From Jackrogersella multiformis (taxonomy: Eukaryota; Ascomycota; Sordariomycetes; Xylariales; Hypoxylaceae): a stretch of 64,000 nucleotides of DNA. Where the stretch lies: the NCBI GenBank assembly GCA_902806575.1, contig CADCXD010000008.1, forward strand, positions 2,046,001 to 2,110,000, given 5' to 3'. Under the pieces are notes generated by a model. It was not told the origin of the DNA, ran no database searches, and was given only the letters and a program-made list of their open reading frames with translations. Of the stretch, positions 9,968-20,600 are shown one piece after another. Position 1 is the stretch's first letter. Each line of letters begins with the position of its first letter. The translations under genes and the position numbers were made by a program.

Positions 9968-11458
9968 ATGGCCGAAAATCCCACACCTTCAATGCCCCTA
10001 GCAGCATCTAAGAACATGAAGATGAGCATTTCGAGTAAATCAGCGAAATTGTCAAAGCCGAATGATATTGCCGCAGATTCGTCAACGCTAACATCAACGC
10101 AAGATGCCCCGAAAGCAACTGATATGCAATCGGAGTTGACTCGGTCCAAGTTTTATGAGCATGGAGCACTTGCCTTACGTACTCGGGACTCAACAAGTGG
10201 CCGGCTCATGGTAGATGTACAACGCGATGGGGCTCGTACTAGAGAAAAGGCGTTGGGCATACAGCGTATTCAACTAGCAGAGCAACTCAGCAATGAGCAC
10301 AAGCTCTCGGTAGATTTGGAGGCTCGCATTGCTGGTCTACAAGATGAATTAAATCGTCTTACGTCTGTCAATCAAGCTTTGGAGGCTGAAAGTGCAAGAC
10401 TTCACTGCCAGGTCGAAGACGTACTCCAGAAACTCGAATCTCAGACTGCCGAAGGGGGACAGCGATACACGAAGACGCTGGAGCAAATTGATGAATTGAA
10501 GTCCAAACTCGACGAAGCATCCAAAACTCTTCAACAGTCTATACTTAGCCGAGACATACTTCAGAGAAGTCACGATGAGGCTATCACATCTCGCGACAAA
10601 CAGACCAACGACGTCAAAGAACTGAAACAACAGCTGGCGGAATGTCGAGCCAAACTCCGCGACAGCAACCATGATCTCCAAAATCGCCTTTCTGCCAAAG
10701 GGTTCGAGGTACAAAAACTCGAACAAGTGGTCAATACTCTTTTCTTTACTTTTTCGGCAGATACAATGAGACATGAAGTTATGCAACAGGAACTCCGCAG
10801 GCAGGCTGAAGCTACTCAACAGGAGATGTGCAGGATGGATGAAAAACACAGAAAGCTACAGCAGAGTTTCTACGAGCTGGAGAATCTAACCAAGCCTTTT
10901 GCGCAGACGGTAATCATTGGCATTGACATTAGTGGCAGTGTCACTTCAGTTATCAATGAGGTCAAGCAGGCCTACAGAGACGTCCTACACACGATCAAGT
11001 CCATTAACGGGGATTCTAAAGTTGGAGATGTGATCCATGGGGGTCATGGGCAGCACAGCCCTTCACCTATCCAACCCATTTCAGATGCAACATTTCTCAT
11101 TATGGACTCTCGTATTGGCAGCTGCTCGGGCACCGAAGACTACACATATTGTCTCAAACAGGCAATGGATATTTCGAGGATTAACACCGACAAAAGCAAA
11201 CTTGTAGTACTCATTGGAGACGGAGAAGCCCGGTGCTCAAGTAGTACTGCCCTTTTTGAATATTGCGAACAACTGAAGTCCAAACGGATATTGGTACACT
11301 CAATCATAATTTCAAACAATTCACAAGTTATATGTACCCCTAAGATGCGAGATATTTCAGAAGCTACTAGTGGTCGGGTTATGTATAAGGACGATTACTT
11401 GTCGGCTCTGAATGAGCTGTTTCGTCACGAACGAGAGCAGTATTTCAAGGCCTCATAA
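9968..11458 (+). CDS. Coiled-coil protein with C-terminal von Willebrand A domain
   Basis: Single-exon 496-residue protein. The start at 9968 (ATCATGGCC, a good fungal context) is preferred because the open frame further upstream has no ATG. Residues about 1-70 are Ser/Thr/Lys-rich and disordered; about 95-300 form a long heptad-rich coiled coil (for example LEARIAGLQDELNRLTSVNQ); about 312-490 look like a VWA/Rossmann domain. The metal-site (MIDAS) motif is DISGS at about 320-324 after the beta strand VIIGI, and a second core strand reads LVVLIGDGEA at about 413-422. VWA domains bind protein partners through a divalent metal and, in several systems, work with AAA+ ATPases (MoxR/VWA, RavA/ViaA, midasin). 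Here the head-to-head neighbour is an AAA+ gene, which makes a partnership an attractive inference. No signal peptide or membrane segment. Confidence 0.85.
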   Translation: MAENPTPSMPLAASKNMKMSISSKSAKLSKPNDIAADSSTLTSTQDAPKATDMQSELTRSKFYEHGALALRTRDSTSGRLMVDVQRDGARTREKALGIQRIQLAEQLSNEHKLSVDLEARIAGLQDELNRLTSVNQALEAESARLHCQVEDVLQKLESQTAEGGQRYTKTLEQIDELKSKLDEASKTLQQSILSRDILQRSHDEAITSRDKQTNDVKELKQQLAECRAKLRDSNHDLQNRLSAKGFEVQKLEQVVNTLFFTFSADTMRHEVMQQELRRQAEATQQEMCRMDEKHRKLQQSFYELENLTKPFAQTVIIGIDISGSVTSVINEVKQAYRDVLHTIKSINGDSKVGDVIHGGHGQHSPSPIQPISDATFLIMDSRIGSCSGTEDYTYCLKQAMDISRINTDKSKLVVLIGDGEARCSSSTALFEYCEQLKSKRILVHSIIISNNSQVICTPKMRDISEATSGRVMYKDDYLSALNELFRHEREQYFKAS

Positions 11459-12139
11459 CTGTATTAATAACCACTTAACCTACCGACTTCTCACAGTGTT
11501 TGCAGTTACAAGATTGAGTTTTATTCTCCCCTTTCAAGGATCTGATTGTCACAGGAATCTTCAAGTATCGAAATAGGGATGTATGGTTATTTTTCCTTGT
11601 TATAAAGTGCAATGTTAATATAGCATTTTTTCATATTTACGCCTTCTAATAACAATATCATAAATACAAGATGCCTTCTGGTTCTCCTTACAGATTTCCC
11701 TTTTTGTTAATTTATATATTCTCTTCGAACAATCGTCTAGGTTAAATAAGGTCATATATTAGCTAAAGGGCGAGATAGTCTGAGTCGAAAGTCTGTTTAC
11801 TTAAGTAGTATGCGTAAATAACAGCCCTTAGATTCATTCGCAGTGTAACAGTGTAACAATTTCCGACAAGAGAAAGACAGAAATATTATAGCATCAGCAC
11901 TCGAATTATTTCGAATACTCTTTCTCAAGTGGTTTTCTAGTTCTGTTCCTCCTTACGGATTTTTTTTCCACTCCCTTTTAAATATAATAAAGGTATATAT
12001 AATACACTAACCTAACACGTGAAACTAGAGCAAATATTGGCATTTTGTTTTAAACTTTTTTATTAATCTTTACCAGTAGGCAATCATTGTGACTTTACTA
12101 AGTTAATTGTTGGAAGACTTAGCTTATGGCCGCATAGTC
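11459..12139. other. AT-rich spacer
   Basis: Very AT-rich with poly-T and poly-A runs (for example 11949-12000). No gene, tRNA or repeat that I can support. Confidence 0.55.
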
Positions 12140-12325
12140 TCAAGACCGCCGCTTTTCGCAATCATCACATTCCATCGTCCTCTGCCCCAGGTAATTATAT
12201 TTCAAATTCGGACAATCCGAAGTGCCTGCCAGGGGGCTAGGGCAGACAGGAGTGTAATTTCTGTAATATACCCACCCCCTCCCGCAAACGGGGCACACAA
12301 TATCTGTCCGGTCAGCTTCGCACAT
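12140..12325 (-). CDS. Small Cys-rich protein, putative zinc-binding (hypothetical)
   Basis: A 61-codon ATG-started minus-strand ORF in otherwise AT-rich DNA. It begins MCEADRTDIVCPVCGRGW and ends with an ECDDCEKRRS tail, giving a CPxC pair, two single Cys and a final CxxC, a spacing that suggests one or two zinc sites. Short fungal proteins that begin with MCE and have a CxxCGR-W core are, from memory, common orphan genes in Pezizomycotina, which is the main reason for calling it. It sits between the VWA and HET genes. No introns are needed. A chance ORF cannot be excluded because of its size, but the cysteine pattern and the Trp/Tyr-rich centre argue for a real gene. Confidence 0.5.
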   Translation of the reverse strand: MCEADRTDIVCPVCGRGWVYYRNYTPVCPSPLAGTSDCPNLKYNYLGQRTMECDDCEKRRS

Positions 12326-13123
12326 GTTTAATTCTACACCCGATTGTGTGTTTTGGTTAGAATTCTATAATCTAGTTTATGTATGTAGAAAAATAAGTGC
12401 ATAGGGTTTAAGTGAGGAAGTTTGCCCTAAGTTAAGGATAATCATTCATTTTATCATCGTCTCAATGCTGTTCACTTAGCTGGTCTTACTGTATCATTAA
12501 TACAGTGTCTTTGTGCGTTCCATTGTTCATACCAGTAGGTATTCATTACAAAGTTTAAGTTAATAGTCCTTTAATTGTAATTTATAACCATTCGTGTTTA
12601 CTCAATTCCATTGTTATAAAGTGAAAGGAATAACCCTTAGCTTTGTAAACTAATTTTAGAAACTATTAACCTAACTAGTTAAGCGTTGTTAGTTGGGCTG
12701 TAAGTCTACGGAGCCAAATGTCCGCCCCTTTTATGAAGCCTTTGTTTTAAAAATGCCATTGTCTACGATGTTCAACCTACCTGCCGCCATCTTAATGGCT
12801 CAAGAGGTGAGAAGAAAGCCGGGAAACCCCTACTTGAGATTGTATCAAGCATAGTTGTCGCCAAGACATGAGGGGTTCCATCCCGTTAAGGCTTAGGCTA
12901 TATCTCACCGTCGAACCATCCAGGACTCGTCTCGTTACCCTAAATAGTATCTAGATGGTATGGGTGTACCGGAGCGATATTATTCCGGATCCTTCAGATG
13001 CTTATAGATCTTTTCTAGCCCAAGTGTTGGTAAGCAAGTCAAGCTGAGGTCAAGAGGAGGCATAACTGCATGAAGACTCCGATTCATGAAAAGCTTTAGA
13101 ACTTATCGAAATTAATACCTTCC
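12326..13123. other. Spacer upstream of HET gene
   Basis: AT-rich to about 12720, then more balanced. No ORF with family resemblance. It contains the promoter of the HET gene by position; no element recognised. Confidence 0.5.
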
Positions 13124-15428
13124 ATGTCTAGAATAATACGAGAGAAACGAAGTCACGAGGTTCAGGTGTCAAGGTGGTGTCCAGAGAAAGCATACGTTGA
13201 GCTTCATGTACCCGAGGATGTAGATGACATTAGTCGGATCGTGTTTAGGACGGATTCCCATGACCAGGGTAAGTATCCGTTAACCTAAATTCATAACAGG
13301 TTTAATCCTTCTAGGCTACAGCGGCGAGGCTCACGGGCAGGGAACTTACCAATTCTCGCACACATGGTTCGTTGCAGCGGTGATCAGTCCCGGTGGTCAC
13401 GATCGAAGCCCAAGACAGGCTTTTCAACATAATATCCACGCGAGCGCGAAATTCAAACGTCACGAGGTCACTTGGACTACAGATAGCAAAGAAGCCGCCG
13501 TGAGAGAGTGGTTACGTTCGATCAGGGGCGGCGATATAATTCAAATCATACCCAAGGCGCAATTTGCCGGTTGGATCAACTTTGTTCGCGAAGCAGAGAT
13601 CGAGATACACTGTAGCGACTTCATTACCCCTGTTGCTGCCAATACACCTCGGTGCTATAGACCCCTCGACGAATCTACAGGTGAAATTCGACTGCTGTGC
13701 CTCGACCCCGGAGCCCCTGACGACCCGGTCTCATGCTCATTGCTTTACACGCGACTCAAAGGTTTATCTGTTAACTACGAGGCGCTCTCTTATTGCTGGG
13801 GAGATTCGCGTGAGAGAGGCGAGCTCATAGTAAAGGTACTCAAAGACGATGTAGAATCGACCTACACCATGTCGGTAACTATGTCACTACTAACTGCCTT
13901 GAAAGCTATTAGACCACTTGACGAACCCGCTCGCATGATTTGGGTCGATGCCCTGTGCATAAACCAGGACGATCTGGACGAGAGGTCTAGCCAAGTTGCT
14001 ATGATGAGAACCATATACCGTCAGGCGGACCGGGTCGTTGTGTGGCTAGGAGAAGAAACAACCCAATCGAAGGAGTCTATTCAGATGATTAGCACAATCA
14101 CTGACCGATACAAGGAATCTGGATCATCAATCGGCCCAAGCAAGGACAGTGTGCTACAGCTTCACGATCCACTTATGGGTGGCTATAGTATCCATAAGTT
14201 CATCGAGGAATCACCCCTATTTGGATTTCCTTGGTTCCGTCGCACATGGGTGGTGCAAGAGATTTTCAACGCCAAGGAATCTGTCGTTTGCTGTGGCTCA
14301 GATATCGTTGAATGGGAGCCCCTGTTGCGCGTCAATAAGTGCATACTACTGAGGGGCTTGACCATGACATCGGCAACAAAGGCTCTCATGCCCCCAATAT
14401 TCGACCTATTTTTTTCTTCAAAAATGACTCAGGCAGGCGGCCTATCTTCCACGAACCTTGAAATTCTAGAAGTCTTAATTCAAGCTCTCGACCTTGACGC
14501 TACTGATCCTAGGGACAAGCTTTTCGCCATGTTGCAGTTTGGAAGTGAGACTTGGAACTTCGACTCCCTACCTGCAACCATCATGCCGAATTACAACCGG
14601 TCGATACGAGAGGTCTTCTCTTTGTTCACCAAATGGTGGATTATGGAACACCAATCCCTTCGGATTCTATCCGCGATCCAGGCCCTAGAGTGGCGAACCT
14701 GGCAAGAAACCCATTGGAAAGCATCATCTTCAGACCATCCGCCCATAGACGTGCCGAGTTGGTCTTGGGGGTACCGTGGACATAGTCATTGGGCTATTGG
14801 ACTGCTTGGCCTCTCACGCGATAGCCCGTATCACGCCTCAGGGAGTAGCATGCCAGACATCCAGATGATAAAACAGTCTTCCGAGTCCCCTTTAATCCTG
14901 CCACTAACAGGATTCAGAATCGGGACCATCAAGGAAATCACGACATACCCGTACTTTCAAACACCAGAAGGCCGTTACGATGACCTTCATCGAGCCTACG
15001 TGGGGCTCTTCGACCCCCTAAATCTTACTGGTAAATGGATCTACCAGCTCGGGTCCAAGTTCAACGAGAACTATATGGACATCGAACACCTGCACCCTGC
15101 GGAGAAGGGTGGGCATTTTTTCGCCCATCAAAATTCCCCCTATAAATCCGGTGGGTTGGCGTGTCACAGCAAGTGTTTTTTCAGGACGGATGAGGGTATC
15201 ATGGGCTTATGCCCCTATGCCGCGAAACCAGGCGACTTAATCGTTGTTCTATACGGTGGTAACGTTACATACATCCTCCGACCGCGGGCTCAGCAGAGTA
15301 GCGAATTCGAAAAGGCAACGGACTGCGAGTTTGTGGGCGAGTGTTATGCTCAAGGATACATGAATGGTGAAGGTCTCCAGGACAAGGAGAAAAGCCGCAT
15401 GCCGAGTGAAATATTCGTTCTGAATTGA
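13124..15428 (+). CDS. HET-domain (heterokaryon incompatibility) protein
   Basis: Two exons (13124-13268 and 13315-15428, 46-nt intron) give 752 residues. HET domains act in non-self recognition and programmed cell death after hyphal fusion. The HET block starts about residue 203 with YEALSYCWGD, followed by MIWVDALCINQDD and RQADRVVVWLGE, the three canonical HET motifs, and ends near residue 350 with FRRTWVVQEI. The C-terminal 400 residues contain DPRDKLFAMLQF and VPSWSWG, usual in HET proteins. The N-terminal 75 residues (RWCPEKAYVELHVPEDV and DSHDQGYSG, then HTWF) match, from memory, a module that recurs at the start of other fungal recognition and F-box-type proteins. The first exon supplies the only suitable ATG and its intron restores G-Y-S-G across the junction. 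No break is seen, so the gene appears intact. Confidence 0.93.
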
Positions 15429-15975
15429 TATCTGTAGTTGAGAATTCATGCCTTTTTCTTTTTCTTTGTTATGCTAGGTGCCGGGGGTGTTAGATTTATA
15501 ATGTTAGTATAACTTCGGCCACAGTACACAGCATATCCGTATATGCACAGAACCCTGCAAATGTGTGCATAGTAGCACTGGCTGACTGGGTACCTACCTT
15601 AAGTAACAGTGTACGGGCGCCAGTAAGAGCTCCAGGGCTGAATCAGAGGATCTCGGCCCCCACGCAAGCTGTAAGACATGCCTATATTCCCGCCGTATAA
15701 TTGGTGTGTTAGCCAAGCTAAATTCAGCCGCTTCCGGCATAACTGTCCTCCTTGCAGCCAATCATATGCAAGCAGTTAGTAGGGCGATGATCATTTGGAG
15801 AATCGACAGGCTTAGTTACTCCGGCCCGCGTTCAAGACCCACACATGGCTTATTGTCTTGATGTCTATCCGTAGATGATAATGACAATGATTATTGTCTC
15901 TTGAGCATTGTAGTTCGGAAAGGAAAGGAAGAGAGCAATCCAATCTCATTCCGAAGTCTTTCGAAACCCCGAAGT
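15429..15975. other. Intergenic spacer (547 bp)
   Basis: No gene seen. A non-ATG open frame precedes the next CDS from 15901, which I treat as 5' untranslated sequence. Confidence 0.5.
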
Positions 15976-17358
15976 ATGTCTAGCCCGGCCCCTTATGAAG
16001 GAAAGCTGTGTTGCGCGATCTGCGGCGATGTCATCTCACCGCCGGGGTCAGAGCTCAGCGACGCCGCGAATTGGCAGTCGGAGGCCGTACTTCTGAGCGA
16101 TCCAGCCCGGGAGTTCGAGCAGCTAGAGGTGCACTACCGGGGAGGGAAGAGACGGGATGCGCCACGTCTTGATCTCCCGACGACGCGGAAGATCCGGAAG
16201 GACCGTGCGCAGGTGATTGAGGGGGATCGTCTGAGGATCACCACCGCCGAGGAGGACGAGGTTGAGGGCGAGGATCATGATCGTGATCATGGTGGGGTCC
16301 AGGCTAACCATTCGTACTGTCGCGAGGAGAACGGCCAGTGGACCTCGACTCCGTACTACATCGCCACGCACGGAGCGTGTCTTGAGGTGGCCGAGACTGC
16401 CATGCGTCGCTCGCCCCATGACATCATCGTCCGCGACCTGCGTACTCTGTGGAGAGTTCTGCGCATGCGCTTCGAGGTCGACGATAGCTACTACATGAGC
16501 ACAGTGGTAGGGGTTGTAGCACGGCCCCAGCGGATCCAGTTGCCTCACGGTTACTACATGCCTTTTCGATATTCCTCCTTCATGGTAGGGCTACCTCCAA
16601 GCGAGAATTCGGAGAGCAAAATTGAGCGCTGGGTACGTAAATGAGATAGTTTTGCCTTGTGTAAAGTTTTTTATCGTGTACTACTACCTATTATCAGCTA
16701 ACCCTAGACGTAGGAAGCAGCTTACCCTCTACGCGTGCCGAACGTGACTTCAGCAATCCTCGAAAACCTCAGGACCCTACCGCCAGCAACAGCAGCGATT
16801 CCAGAAGCCGTCGCGTTCCAGAAGAGATTCCTAACTCTACCACAGGAGTTGCGATACCACGTGTGCTCTTATCTCGCACCGCGAAATGGCATGCCAGGTG
16901 TTTGCAATGGACTCTTACCGCAGTGGGTATGGCGCGAAGTACTATTAGACGGCGAGTGTCTCCCATTCTTGCGCGGACTCGACGTCGCTGTCGTCGAGGA
17001 CTTCTGCCTCCAATGGGATAAGGATCATAATGTTGACGGCAGAGAGCCCAACTGGGAGCTGCTCGTCCGCAGGCTCAGCCAGGAGGCTTGGAGCGTCTGG
17101 GACGCAGAGACCAGCTCCCTCAAGGTTCCCAACGGTCTACGCAACCGTAGGCGCATCTGGCAGCTTGTCGAAGAGATGTATGTCGGCGATCTGGTACCGA
17201 TGAAGCGAGCGACGCAGGTAGGCGGCAATCCGGTGGCTGTGCCGAGGTATTGGGACGAGCATGGCGAGCTGGTGTATCCGGTTGCGAGGGTTTGTGTTGG
17301 TTCGAGACAAAGTAAGATCTGCGGTAGCTTTGGATTTCAGATGAATCGAGGGGTGTAG
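15976..17358 (+). CDS. F-box-like hypothetical protein
   Basis: Two exons (15976-16632, 16714-17358; 81-nt intron with GTACGT donor and TAG acceptor) give 433 residues. It opens MSSPAPYEGKLCCAICG, a CxxC pair with a further Cys (LCCAICGDVI) that may bind metal. The middle is Glu/Asp/His-rich (EDEVEGEDHDRDHGG). The second exon carries FLTLPQELRYHVCSYL, an F-box-like helix of the form LP-E-L-x-x-V-x-S-Y-L, then Trp-rich helices. Fungal proteins with an N-terminal Cys motif and an internal F-box helix are plentiful and mostly uncharacterised; by family such proteins would recruit substrates to SCF ubiquitin ligases. ATG 15976 was chosen because the open frame upstream of it contains no ATG. Confidence 0.75.
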
Positions 17359-17969
17359 GTGGATTGAGAGGAATGCACTATAAAGGATATGATGTCAGTT
17401 AGCAGAGGACGAAACAGAGTGCAAAGACCGAATAATGTTTGGACCAGAAAGAGAATTAGGGATCTCTAAGATATTTCCTTCGTGTAATCTGATCCATGAT
17501 CGAGCCGAAACACTTGGACATTTCAAAAGTATGAGGAGAATACTTGGAGATACAGGTTCCCGCTTTCATGAACAACGAGTTCTCCATAAAGGAATGTGGG
17601 TCCTGGAATTGGAACCACGGAAAAGAAGAGCTTGGTAGGAACAGGCACACCTCAAAAATCAGTTCAATTAACAGCCTGAGGATTAATCTATATAGCTTAT
17701 TATAGTAGTATTGGTGTAGATAATACTATTCAAGGTAGTATAGTAGTAAGTGACTTACTTGATCTAGCATGAACACATTGACAACTTGATAGCACCATCT
17801 AGGAAAATAATTGAGCCAATGAGGTTGAAATTAAATTTAATTATAACTAAGTACATATAATGCTCGGAAAGGGAGGTGAAAAGGAGAAGTGGGGAGAAGA
17901 AAAAGAGGGTTATATTGACTACCTAGGTACAAGGATAATACAACAAAAGCCCCTTATAGGGGCATATTT
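17359..17969. other. Spacer without gene
   Basis: Short ORFs at 17435-17650 on both strands lack family resemblance. A TACCTAGGTAC palindrome occurs at about 17920. Nothing further supported. Confidence 0.45.
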
Positions 17970-18224
17970 ATGTCGGACTTGAAGATCTCCCGCGAGGAAT
18001 ATGAGTTCCACCTAGAGCAAAATCATGTCCGTTTCAATATGTGTAAATGAAGAAGGCAAATGACATGAGTAAGGTACATAGCCTGTCAATAAGGGTAAAT
18101 TAATGTCGGACTTGAAGCTCTCCAGCGAGGAATTGGAGTTCCGCCTAGAGCAGAGTCGTGTCCGTTTCATTATATGTGTAGACGGGGAAGGCATATGACA
18201 TCAGCAGGTACATAGCCCAGTCAA
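17970..18224. repeat. Direct duplication, about 120-bp unit at 133-bp period
   Basis: The segment starting ATGTCGGACTTGAAG at 17970 recurs at 18103. Both copies continue with ctccNGCGAGGAAT, GAGTTCC(A/G)CCTAGAGCA, TGTCCGTTTCA and TACATAGCC, and end near GTCAA (18089 and 18224). The copies differ by scattered substitutions and small indels, so the duplication is not recent. No coding function is evident. Confidence 0.85.
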
Positions 18225-18239
18225 CCCTGATAAAGAATT

Positions 18240-18377
18240 AAGCCCCCAGATACCCTCAAATTAAGCCCTCAGATGCCTTCAAGTTAATCCCTCAGATGCC
18301 CTCAAGTTAATCCCCCAAGTGCCCTCAAACAAAGCCCCCAGATTCCCTCAAATCAAGCCCCCAAGTGCCCGCAAGTA
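18240..18377. repeat. 23-bp minisatellite, six copies
   Basis: Six consecutive 23-bp units of the form aagcccccagatNccctcaaNt fill 138 bp exactly with only substitutions between units. Unit variation is limited to a handful of positions (for example cagatg versus caagtg). No ORF runs through it in a meaningful frame. Confidence 0.92.
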
Positions 18378-18464
18378 AGGTTAGTACAAAAGCCGAGAAA
18401 GCCGAGGAAGCCGAGGAGAAGGGTGAGGCGCGGGGAGGGAGGGAGGCCGGTCGATCGTCCGTAA

Positions 18465-18583
18465 AGGCGTACCAGGCTTCGTCGTCGGCAGCACTGGGAG
18501 GTCTTGGTCGGTCGCTAGAGCGGTGTCTAGTTCGCGGGTCGAGAGGCGTGCCAGGCTTCGTCGTCGGCAGCACTGGGAAGTCT
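18465..18583. repeat. Two near-identical 40-bp blocks 79 bp apart
   Basis: AGGCGTACCAGGCTTCGTCG and the following GGCAGCACTGGGAGGTCT at 18465-18504 recur at 18544-18583 with two substitutions. Locally GC-rich, unlike the surrounding AT-rich DNA. It lies just downstream of the minisatellite. Confidence 0.8.
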
Positions 18584-18683
18584 CTTGCGGTCGCCGGAGG
18601 ATCGTGTCCGGGGTGGAGTGGGTCAGGAGGCAGCGAAGGGAGGTCGAAGGTCGGAGCTGGGAGTGGTGCCTAAACAGAACAGG

Positions 18684-19920
18684 AAGGTGCAAAGAATAGG
18701 TAGGTCAATCGAAGACAGGATGGGCAGGGGCTAAAACTATTTAGAATGGGGAAGAGACAAGGAGAAAAGGATGGGTTGGGGATAGATGTAAGGATGAGGA
18801 GAGATGAAGGTAAGAGAAAATAAGCGAGGTGAAAAGGGGAAAAAAGCCAAGGGGAACGAGGGGGAACGGCGGGGGAGGAGGAGGGCACAAAAATAGTAGG
18901 CAAAAAATGTGTAAAGATAAGGTGCTTGGTTTAATGGAAGATATGATGGGTAAGGGACTAAAATTACTGAAGATTAAAATAAAAAATAATATGTATGATG
19001 GATAAAAAAGAAAAATAAATTAAATAATGTGAGAGAGATGAACAGAGTGGAAAAAAACCAAGGGAAAGGAAAGAGATGGAGGAATCAGAGGACTGAAAAA
19101 AAAAAAATTAAAGGAAAAGTGTGAGGGTTGAAGTAAAGATGTGCAAAAAGAAATGGAAAGAGGATAGATAGGTAGAGACAAGGGCAACCGGAGAAATAAA
19201 AGAAGGATGGGCACAAGTATATCTTACCAGAAAAAGAGTGTGGTTGGGCAGTTGAGGTACTAGGTTCAAAGTTAATACTATTTCCAAATTGAATTGATGT
19301 CACTCCAAGTATTGGTGTATGTTGTGTATGAGACTTGGGTAGGTAAGGAGATGTAGGTGTGTATAATGGATACGGTAGGGTAGGGTGAAGTATGATGTAT
19401 AGAATAGGAAAGGAAAAGGGAAGTAGGTAGGTGGTAAGGTAGATGAGAATTGTGAAGTAAGGAAAGAAAAGGGAATTAAGATAGAACTGGTGAAGGAAGT
19501 TGGGTAAAGAAACGATGGAAGATAAGGTAGGGTGGGATAAGTTGGATAGATTGGTTACCTACCTAGGTACCTAAGTACATAGCTTAAGGTACCTTCAGTG
19601 TTGTGGGTGATATGATGAAGTTAGGCGGGGTACAAGTAGTGTGGTACCTAGGTATGTTGTGTTGATAATGAAGTTGGGTGGGAGATAAGTTGAAGATGAA
19701 GTGAAGTTATGTTGATGATATGTCATGGTGGAAAATGTTGCAGGGGGAGGGTGTGGGTTGTAGTAAATGAAGTCATACCTAGTTACTTACCAAGTAGCTT
19801 TGTGTATATAGTTGGAGTTGAGAGTTAGGTTGTTGTGTGAAGAAGGAAGAAGGAAAGGAAAGGAGAAATCTTGGGGAGGGAATGCAGGTATATATAGGAA
19901 ATGGAAGGGCAGTGAAGTGC
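18684..19920. repeat. Long purine-skewed low-complexity tract
   Basis: For about 1.2 kb the plus strand is overwhelmingly A and G, written as GAAGG, AAAGGAAAAG, GGTAGG and similar words, with few C. The minus strand gives long Pro/Ser/Phe-rich open frames that are artefacts of this composition. There is no protein family resemblance. Confidence 0.75.
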
Positions 19921-20370
19921 TGGCTGATTAGAATGGGCGGGTCCGCGCTAGTTCGAATCTGAGTGATTTGAATTTAGAGTTTACAGATTTAAAAAATAAA
20001 AAAATGTAGTCCTGTATACGCATTAAAAATAATATGTACGTATTTTTGGTTAACCGTGATTCTGATCTTGATCTTGATATTGAGGCTCTGTTTAGTGGAT
20101 CTCTGTAGCGGCCCGGCCCCTGTAGCGTAGCGGGCGTAAAATTGACTGACCAATCATATACCCCTGTCACTTCCCAAACAGGCTAAAAATTAAATCAGTA
20201 AGGTACGTACCTGGCTTATTTTTATTTTTCAACCGACCTCCAAGCAATAATCATGTAAGGTACTTAAGTACAGTCCTATACCTTAATATTTACGATTTCA
20301 CTGAGCATTAAGCGATTTATTATTGAATTGATCTAACACCTAATTGGTCAAATATTCGCAATAATTAATT

Positions 20371-20600
20371 ATGTACCTACCTAGGTACCTAAGTACCTTA
20401 AAATCAACCATGTTACCGCTGAAATAATAAGGTACCTTTTATTAATCAGATTTAATTCAACCAATCAAATATTCTTTAAATCGTCTCTCTTTTTCGTACC
20501 TAGGTATTTTATTTTATTTTTACTTACTTTTACTTACTGATTTTAATCAGTACTTTGTACCTAGGTACCCAGCCCATGCCTCGAGGTACCTAGGTATTCC
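20371..20600. repeat. Cluster of TACCTAGGTA palindromes
   Basis: Several overlapping or adjacent copies of the self-complementary core CCTAGG within TACCTACCTAGGTACCTAAG-type words at about 20371-20400, 20497-20510, 20557-20570 and 20585-20597. The same word occurs in spacers across the window and is not seen inside the firm coding exons. Confidence 0.7.

Noticed and set aside
11459..13123. Possible transposon relic in the AT-rich spacer
   Set aside because: No terminal repeats, transposase-like frame or internal duplication found.
18325..19303. Several Pro/Ser/Phe-rich minus ORFs and a Gly/Ser-rich plus ORF
   Set aside because: They follow the purine skew and local repeats, differ in every frame, and have no conserved motif.
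19945..19970. GTTCGAATCT word resembling a tRNA B box
   Set aside because: No A box or acceptor pairing upstream at the right spacing.
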